Assembly: GCA_963575745.1 (NCBI GenBank)
Contig: CAUYUJ010014619.1
Span: forward strand, 297,783 to 340,282
Origin: Prorocentrum cordatum
Lineage: Eukaryota > Sar > Dinophyceae > Prorocentrales > Prorocentraceae
Reading direction: 5' to 3'
Length of the DNA: 42,500 nucleotides
A program made the position numbers and the translations under genes. The notes under the pieces were generated by a model. It was not told the origin of the DNA, did not search any database, and saw nothing but the letters and a program-made list of their open reading frames with translations. This document shows positions 37,039 to 42,500 of the stretch, piece by piece (the first letter of the stretch is position 1; every line of letters begins with the position of its first letter).

Positions 37039-37231
37039 GCGAGCGGGGGGGAGAAGTGAGAAGGCGAAGTCAATCTCAGAAGGCGGCGGGACTTCTCAGA
37101 AGCCCTCCGACTCCGGCCTTCTGAGAAGCTTTCCGTGTCTTCGGGGAAGGCTGAGAAAATTTCCCAGAAGGCCTGGGGTCTTCCGAGCCTTCTGAGAAGG
37201 CCTTCTCCTTCTCATTTCCCCCCTCGCTCGC
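37039..37231. mobile_element. 193-bp TIR element with internal palindromes
   Basis: The left end 37039-37069 (GCGAGCGGGGGGGAGAAG, then TGAGAAGG) is complementary to the right end 37201-37231 (CCTTCTCCTTCTCA, then TTTCCCCCCTCGCTCGC) with few mismatches. The interior carries at least three CTTCTGAGAAG/CTTCTCAGAAG palindromes. Non-coding, single copy here, no clear target duplication. Confidence 0.65.
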
Positions 37232-37526
37232 AACCAAACTTAGGGGTGCCTTGTCGGGTGCCTCGTGGTGCCCTCGGAAATCGGCTCTCGCAGGGGGCGG
37301 ATGCGCACAAATCCCGCCCGCTCGCACCAGAGGCAGAGGGCCCACCCTCTCGGGGACGCTCCGCGGGGAGCTTCGGGGGCGCGCTTGGCCCTCCGGGCGC
37401 GCTTGGCCCTCCCGCCCTGGGCCTCTCCGGGGGGCTCCTCGCCGCCGCGGCTGCAGCGCACCCCCGGACGATTTTGGGCGTCGACTTGTGGGGTTCGACT
37501 CCCGGCGCCTCGCACCTCCCGTCCGT
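37232..37526. other. G+C-rich spacer, no gene seen
   Basis: It contains a short direct duplication, 'GGGCGCGCTTGGCCCTCC', at about 37376 and 37393. Open frames are Pro/Arg/Gly-rich. Confidence 0.4.
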
Positions 37527-37707
37527 GATGGGCCTGCTTTCCACCACCACCGCAAGTTTGGGGGGGGAGGGGAAGGAGGAGGAGGAGGAGGAGGAGGAGG
37601 AGGAGGAGCAGGAGGAGGAGGAGGAGGAGGAGGAGGAGGAGGAGGAGGAGGACCCCCTCCCCCTCCAACTTATGGTGGTGGTGGTGGTGGTGGAAAACAG
37701 GCCCATC
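37527..37707. repeat. Foldback structure with GGA tract in its loop
   Basis: The left arm 37527-37572 (GATGGGCCTGCTTTCCACC...) is complementary to the right arm 37653-37707 (...GGTGGAAAACAGGCCCATC). Both arms also carry a CACCAC/GGTGGT run and a G/C-rich inner part. The loop, 37573-37652, is a nearly pure GGA tract. It could extrude as a long hairpin. Open frames on both strands are triplet artefacts. Confidence 0.8.
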
Positions 37708-38270
37708 AGCCTGTCGTGCCCCCCCCCCCCTCTTTTTTCGGGGGCTCTCGCCGCGGCCGCGGCCTCCTCGGAGGGGCCCCAGGCCCTCGTGTTCCCCGCT
37801 GCCGCCCCCTGCGGACCTGCGGGCAGCACCGGGCCGCGCGCGTGCAGAGAGACCTCGGCCTCGCACCTCTCGCCAACTGTCTTCCCCCCTCGGGGGAGGG
37901 GGGGGGGGTAGGGGGCAGAGGGCAGGAGGGGGGTAGTCAGGAGCGAAAGAAGGACGTACATGTACATGAATCCACGCTTGTTTCGAGAGTTCGCATTGCG
38001 CGAATGTTCGTGTCGCGCGGCAGGTCTCGCGGGTCAAGGGGCCGTGTTCATGTACATAGCTGGGCGCGTACGTCCTTTGTGGGCTCCCCAGGTAGGGGGG
38101 GGTGATGACTTGGGGGAGGGTGGGTCGGGGGTAGATCTGATGGCCGGGGCCACGATCCCTCCCGAGGAGGGCATGGCCCCTCTTCTGATGTCGATGCGTC
38201 CCCTGACCCCCTCCCCCTGGGCCGCGCGCGTGCCTCGGGCTGGACGCCCCCCCTCTTAGAAGCCTTGAGG
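37708..38270. other. G+C-rich spacer, no gene seen
   Basis: It has poly-C and poly-G runs (37718-37730, 37885-37910) and two TGTACATG-type words at 37963 and 38050. No domain is recognised. Confidence 0.4.
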
Positions 38271-38430
38271 CGGGCGTGTCCCTCAACAAGGGGAATGTTC
38301 AAAAAGAATCTCAAAACAATAGGGCGATTTTTTTCGTTTGGGGAACCATTCTTCAGCAGGTTTGGGTTTTGTTTGTTCTGATGTTTTCGTGTTTCGCCCA
38401 AAAACCGCCTGTAGGGGGACACGCCCGACT
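38271..38430 (+). mobile_element. Family T TIR element, 160 bp
   Basis: The left end 'CGGGCGTGTCCCTCAACA' + AGG is complementary to the right end 'CCTGTAGGGGGACACGCCCG'. Internal 'GGGAATGTTCAAAAA' and T-rich sequence match the copy at 1678-1840. Non-coding MITE-like repeat. Confidence 0.7.
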
Positions 38431-39444
38431 TAATGGAAGCCCCTGAGATCATCCGACCCTATCCTCTCCGATCCCATCTGTGCCGCCTCCATGTTGCAGA
38501 GGTCGAGCGGTGCTCACCGTGTGGGCGTGCCCTGCCTCAGGCAGGAGGCGCCCTCCCGATGCTGTGACTCCTCCTCTTGGAGGCCCCCATCTTGGACGCC
38601 CCCCCCTCCCTCAGCACAGCCCCGAGCATCGCTCGCCGACATCGACACTCGGAGCCTGAGTGCTCTCCCTCCCCCTCTTTTCCTACAGGGTAACCTGCCT
38701 GATCTTGTCCTTCGTTTTCTGCTGCCACGAACTTTTCACCCAGTGCGTGAGGCCACGGCCTCACCACCCACCTGGCCTTGGCCTGAGTTATGCCCCGACA
38801 CCTGTCCGCAACGGTGGCCTGCCTGCCTCCTTTCGGGCCGGACGAAAGGGGAAAGGGGGGCACGACACCTGCTGCATGCTGCTGGCTTCCGCCCCGCCGC
38901 CGGGCCCATTCTTCGATGCACGGGCGCCTCCCGTCGCCAGGAGCCGCCATGAAAGCCAGCTGCGTGAGTGGATTCCCTGCCCTGCGCTTTGCTATCCTAC
39001 CCTCTCGCGCCCCCCGATCCTCGGGGGGCTTAGTTGCCTCGATACGCTCGGTTTGAAACGCAACACGTCCCGTGTTCTAGACGTCCGTGTCAATACGTTG
39101 CGTGCTGGTTCCACGTATTGGACCACGTTTTGGCGAATGTACCGCGTCAGACCTACGCGGTCAGTCTACGTGTTGAGCTCCGTATCAATACGATACGTGT
39201 TGCGTGTTGCGTATCGGGGCAGCTGAGTTAGGGGGTCCTCGCCGCAGGCCGCGGCCTCCCCGGAGTGCGGGTCCCCGCGCCGCACGCCGCGGCTGAGCGC
39301 GTCGCTGCAGCGCCTGGGCGGCCCGCCGGCGGGCGTGGGGCCGCCCGTGGCGGGGGGCAAGACGCCGCAGGCCCTCGGGCGCGCCCCCGCTCGCCGCTCT
39401 CCCCATCAAGCAGCGGCGAAGCGTCCCGGCTCGCCTGTTTGCCT
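38431..39444. other. Spacer; ACGTGTT/CAATACG-rich patch at right
   Basis: No gene is recognised. From about 39055 to 39220 there are many variants of CAATACG, ACGTGTTG and GCGTATC, partly in both orientations. The remainder is pyrimidine-rich. Confidence 0.45.
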
Positions 39445-39638
39445 ACCAAGCAATGTTCTAAGAGCCTTTTGTGGTCTCCACGGAATGTTCTTAGAACATT
39501 TCTGGCGGAGTCTGCTTTGTTTTGACACATCGGGTCCATGTTCTAAGAAGATTGCTGTTGTCCTTGGGATATTTGTTGGTTCTAAGAACATTTCGTGGTA
39601 GGACTATAGGAATGCCGGGACGGTCGGTCCCTGACCAA
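39445..39638 (+). repeat. Family G palindrome-rich repeat, copy 2
   Basis: ACCAAGCAATGTTCTAAGAG at the left, 'GTTCTTAGAACATTTCTGG' inside, and 'GGACTATAGGAATGCCGGGA' near the right end. It aligns throughout with 33761-33955; the last ~35 bp are almost identical. Confidence 0.75.
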
Positions 39639-39668
39639 CCCCAGGCCCCCTCGAGCCATGGAAGAATC

Positions 39669-39721
<53 letters not shown>
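39669..39721. repeat. (GAC)n microsatellite, ~17 units
   Basis: A pure ACG/GAC triplet run immediately right of the family G copy. Confidence 0.95.
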
Positions 39722-39924
39722 CTGGCTCTGCGGGCCCCGCAGCTCGCGAGCAGCGGGGCCTCCGCCCTCTCGGGTCGGGGGGCGAGCTCCTCGGGGAGCA
39801 GGTGGCAGCATCGGCGACGCGCCGCCGTGGGGAGAACCCGGCAGCGCAGAGCTGTCGTATCTCGGGGCCCCCAGGCCGGACGCCCTCGGGTTATGACAGA
39901 TCGCGACAAAGATTTGTCTCTACT

Positions 39925-40275
39925 GTCAGCCTTTAGGGGCCCTTACCGGGCCTCGGGACCTTAAAACAAAAGCTCAGGATGTCATTGTTTTCTTCACTGT
40001 TTTGCCGATCGGCGCGGCTCCTCGCACTCTCCTTCGCCCCCCCCCGAGAAGTAGATCTTGGCTTTGCTTTTGCGCCTTCTTCAAGCAGGTGGAGTTTCCC
40101 CCATGGGACGCGCTGTTGCAAACAGTCGCATCAAGCAGAGGTCCAGAGCCAGACCCCCCCTCCCCCCCCTTCCGCCCAATGTCGAGACGCCGAGTAAGGA
40201 AACGTTCGCGATGAAAAACCGGTGCCTGGGAGTGGGTCGAGGTCTCTGTGGTCGACGTTATGAACAAATCATGAT
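39925..40275 (+). repeat. Family R dispersed repeat, split copy
   Basis: The left half at 39935-39990 ('CCCTTACCGGGCCTCGGGAC', then CTTAAAACAAAAGCTCAGGATG) and the right half at 40190-40275 (AACGTTCGCGATG, 'AAAAACCGGTGCCTGGGAG', ATGTCGGGGGTCTGGGT) are separated by ~200 bp of unrelated sequence, as if interrupted by an insertion. Confidence 0.6.
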
Positions 40276-40700
40276 GTCGGGGGTCTGGGTCTGGGGGAGT
40301 GTCACGGGATCTTGTCGACGCCGATCTTGGTCATTCCAGGCTTCCCAAGTGGGGTCCGAGCAGGTGAGGTCGGAGGGTTGCGCTGCATCGTGGATGCATC
40401 GCCGATACGGCTCGATGTGGAGCCCGAATTTCTCCACGCCGACGTAGCCGATGCATCGCCGACGTCGCCGATGCATCAACGATGCGTCAGCGACATGGCG
40501 CGTTCCCCCGACCCCATATACTGGGACCCCATTTGGGAGGCCCCCAGGTCATGGTCCATGACGACCGTCGCCGATTTACCGAGATCATTTTCGAGTTGAC
40601 GATGACCACGAGTGACGATAAGCAGAGTCGTCATCGACGTTTCCGCGTTCAGTCTTGGTCATGGTCCTCGTTTTTTCCCGCTTCCGTGGAGGACAGTACA
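40276..40700. other. Spacer with GATGCATCG words
   Basis: Between about 40385 and 40500 there are repeated GATGCATCGCCGA/CGATGCATC words related to 2061-2165. No gene. Confidence 0.45.
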
Positions 40701-40894
40701 GGGGAACAAACAGTTACATAAACATCACACTCCGAGTTCCGCGCAGACGCTTCAGATCGGCGCTGGGGCCTCCTGGTGGAGCCTCTGGAGCCGCCTCGGC
40801 GCACTCCGCGCGCCAGGGAGGGGGGACCAGCGCCGATCCGAGAAGTCCGCGCGCACCTCAGAGCTTTTATGTGTTATGTCACTGTTTGTTACCC
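40701..40894. mobile_element. Family M TIR element, 194 bp
   Basis: The left end 'GGGGAACAAACAGTTACAT' is complementary to the right end 'ATGTCACTGTTTGTTACCC' with few mismatches (~20 bp). An inner perfect inverted pair, 'GATCGGCGCTGG' and 'CCAGCGCCGATC', lies near 40756 and 40831. It aligns with 17926-18124. MITE-like, non-coding. Confidence 0.75.
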
Positions 40895-42004
40895 TACGGG
40901 CAGGGCCCATAATCTTCGGGGACCTCGGGCGCACATCGGACGACGACTCCTGCCCGTCGCTCGTCGCCCTGGCTTGGGATTGGCCTTGCACATGTTTACC
41001 ATCCTCCTGCTCCCTCTGCCGACTGTTGTGTTGCTGTAGGTGCACATGTCGTGAAGTTGCCTCCTACCTTCCTCGCATCTATTGCGGCATTATCGCGACT
41101 TATAGCCAGCCCATGTTGAACTCAGGTTCGAAGGCCTGATCTTCAAAGCCGCATCAAAGGTATGTGACACATGCAGTCTAGCAGTCGCACCTAGTGCGCT
41201 AGCGGACTGCGGTACATCCCACCACCGTTCCTCTGAAGCCTCTGGTGGGGTCTCCAGGGGGCCTCTTGGGGTCTCCGGGTCGTCTTGGGCGGAGATGGTG
41301 TTGGGCGCTTAGCGCGTACTCTCTGAGGACAGGAAATATTGAAAAACCTATCAGCTGTCTTATTATTTTCTGGCCTAGGGGGGCTCAACTGACACACCCC
41401 GAGAGCTCACAGAAACGCTTAGGAATTCTGTGAGGTTTGGGGTCCAGGCCCCTAAAACTTGAGATCTCTTCTCGGACTCACAATGATAAGAACACTACGC
41501 CGCTACATAGCGTGCTCGACTCGATCCGATGGAAAGTCAGATTCGAAGCAAGTGGATTCAGTTTCATTTCCATCGATGTTGCTGTCGGTAGATGGGCCAG
41601 CGTGAATTCAAACTCGACCACTCCATTCAAGCCCGATGCAGCTTTATATGGAAGGCACGTGGGATCAGGATATGTGAATACCAACTGCTGTTTTCATGCG
41701 ATTGGGCTTTCATTTATACGTGGGCCAACTTAGGTCCAAAGGCAAATCAAGGGTGATCCCAACACATTTCAACACACAAAGGTCAGATTTTCTGCAGGGG
41801 TTGCGTTTCAATGAACAATGTGCCATATGCTTGCGTCATCAATAGCTGTGTGCGACTTGCTGGTTTTTATTGTTGTATGGCCTTCAGAGCCAACCGTGGG
41901 ACCCGTTTCCCTGAAAGGACTGCTCAACGCAAGGCGTATCGCTCGTTAACATGGGCGTGTCCTTCAAAGCCACCACCCCACCTCTTACACACTGCTGGGT
42001 GCTC
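40895..42004. other. Lower-G+C stretch, no confident gene
   Basis: A 99-codon plus frame (41437-41733) and an overlapping 68-codon minus frame are open here. Neither has a recognisable domain. No RNA gene was seen. Confidence 0.35.
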
Positions 42005-42245
42005 AATACCAAGCGTGCCACCTGCTGCCCCGAGCTTCGCCATCCACGCCCAACCGCGTCATTTGCTCCCTTGGCCAGAGTGCGTGAAATGGATCCGCAG
42101 CGTGTCACCTGTTACCTCAGGGGTGACCCTCAATGACTACGGTGCCACTTGCTACCCTGGGGGGCTCAAAATACAGCGTGTTACATGTCACCTTGGTTGA
42201 GACCCTCAACCAGGAGTGCGTCACATGCTCCTGTGACTGTGCTCT
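42005..42245 (+). repeat. ~40-bp degenerate tandem array
   Basis: Five to six diverged units centre on 'AGCGTGTCACCTGCTACC'-like words (near 42012, 42058, 42100, 42150, 42175 and 42218), most followed by a GGGGGGCTCAA- or ACCCTCAA-like word. Confidence 0.6.
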
Positions 42246-42500
42246 CACGTTGGGTCGGCATACTTACGGGACCATCACCCACGGATTTCCGATGCGCCCC
42301 TCGTGGCAAGGTTGTTCCGGGCGATCGCTTCATTGTGCGATGTTATGTTGTGGTATGTTGTAGCATGCTATATTGGGATGCGTGGTCTGCATTGTTATCT
42401 GCCATGCGATGCGACGATATGCCATGACGTGCGTGGCCTCCCATGCTATGCGACTAAGTAGGCCTTGCAACGCAGAATGGCATGATGTGCGTACACTGCT
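42246..42500. other. Right edge with ATGCGATGC/ATGTTGTGG words
   Basis: Short degenerate words around GATGTTATGTTGTGG and CCATGCGATGCGACGA between 42335 and 42455. No gene; the repeat probably continues outside the window. Confidence 0.4.

Noticed and set aside
37488-37506. A GGTTCGACTCC word resembling a tRNA B box
   Set aside because: The flanking bases do not form a proper T stem, and no A box, anticodon stem or acceptor stem can be built upstream.
1-42500. A dinoflagellate spliced-leader sequence or its relicts
   Set aside because: I found no convincing match to the conserved 22-nt leader; a short GTAGCCAT at 31201 is too little to call.

Overview
The window looks like nuclear DNA of a dinoflagellate or a similarly repeat-bloated protist. 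It is very G+C-rich by eye and has no operons and no bacterial gene packing. Almost all recognisable coding sequence is decayed non-LTR (LINE-type) retrotransposon. The spacers are filled with microsatellites (chiefly GGA/TCC), minisatellites and short dispersed repeats with inverted ends. The lineage call is inference from the retroelement style and genome texture: no rRNA, tRNA, spliced-leader sequence or confident cellular protein gene is visible to confirm it.

Layout. 1-6.6 kb: an ~83-bp tandem array, GGA/TCC tracts, several dispersed repeat families, one 151-bp TIR element, and a repeated hairpin module at 4.7-4.8 and 6.1-6.6 kb. 6.77-10.24 kb: LINE-A, a broken retroelement. Its reverse transcriptase palm, CCHC finger, RNase H and C-terminal zinc modules lie on the minus strand, while the preceding N-terminal part lies on the plus strand, an arrangement expected of a twin-primed 5' inversion. 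10.25-10.53 kb: long GGA tract. 10.53-17.11 kb: LINE-B (minus), almost full length: ORF1 with zinc finger and coiled coil, APE-type endonuclease, reverse transcriptase, CCHC finger, RNase H and C-terminal zinc module, broken by three apparent frameshifts and one UGA. Another GGA tract lies at its 5' side. 17.3-20.6 kb: dispersed repeats. 20.7-22.3 kb: G-rich imperfect repeat block. 22.43-26.53 kb: 'element C' (minus), a large proline-rich, cysteine-finger coding region of unknown function, frameshifted and interrupted by stops. 27.0-32.7 kb: a nested complex of minisatellites and duplications, with related arrays in opposite orientation at its two ends. 32.8-42.5 kb: further dispersed-repeat copies, a foldback structure with a GGA tract in its loop, TIR elements, and no convincing gene.

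How it fits together. LINE-A and LINE-B share one architecture (RT, CCHC finger, RNase H, C-terminal zinc module), so they belong to related families. LINE-B carries the enzymes for target-primed reverse transcription but is disrupted as read. The short TIR and palindromic families carry no protein and would need enzymes supplied elsewhere. The most interesting points are the inverted LINE-A, the ORF1-UGA-endonuclease arrangement of LINE-B, its bracketing by GGA tracts, the unidentified element C, and several multi-copy inverted-repeat families that can be defined from this window alone.
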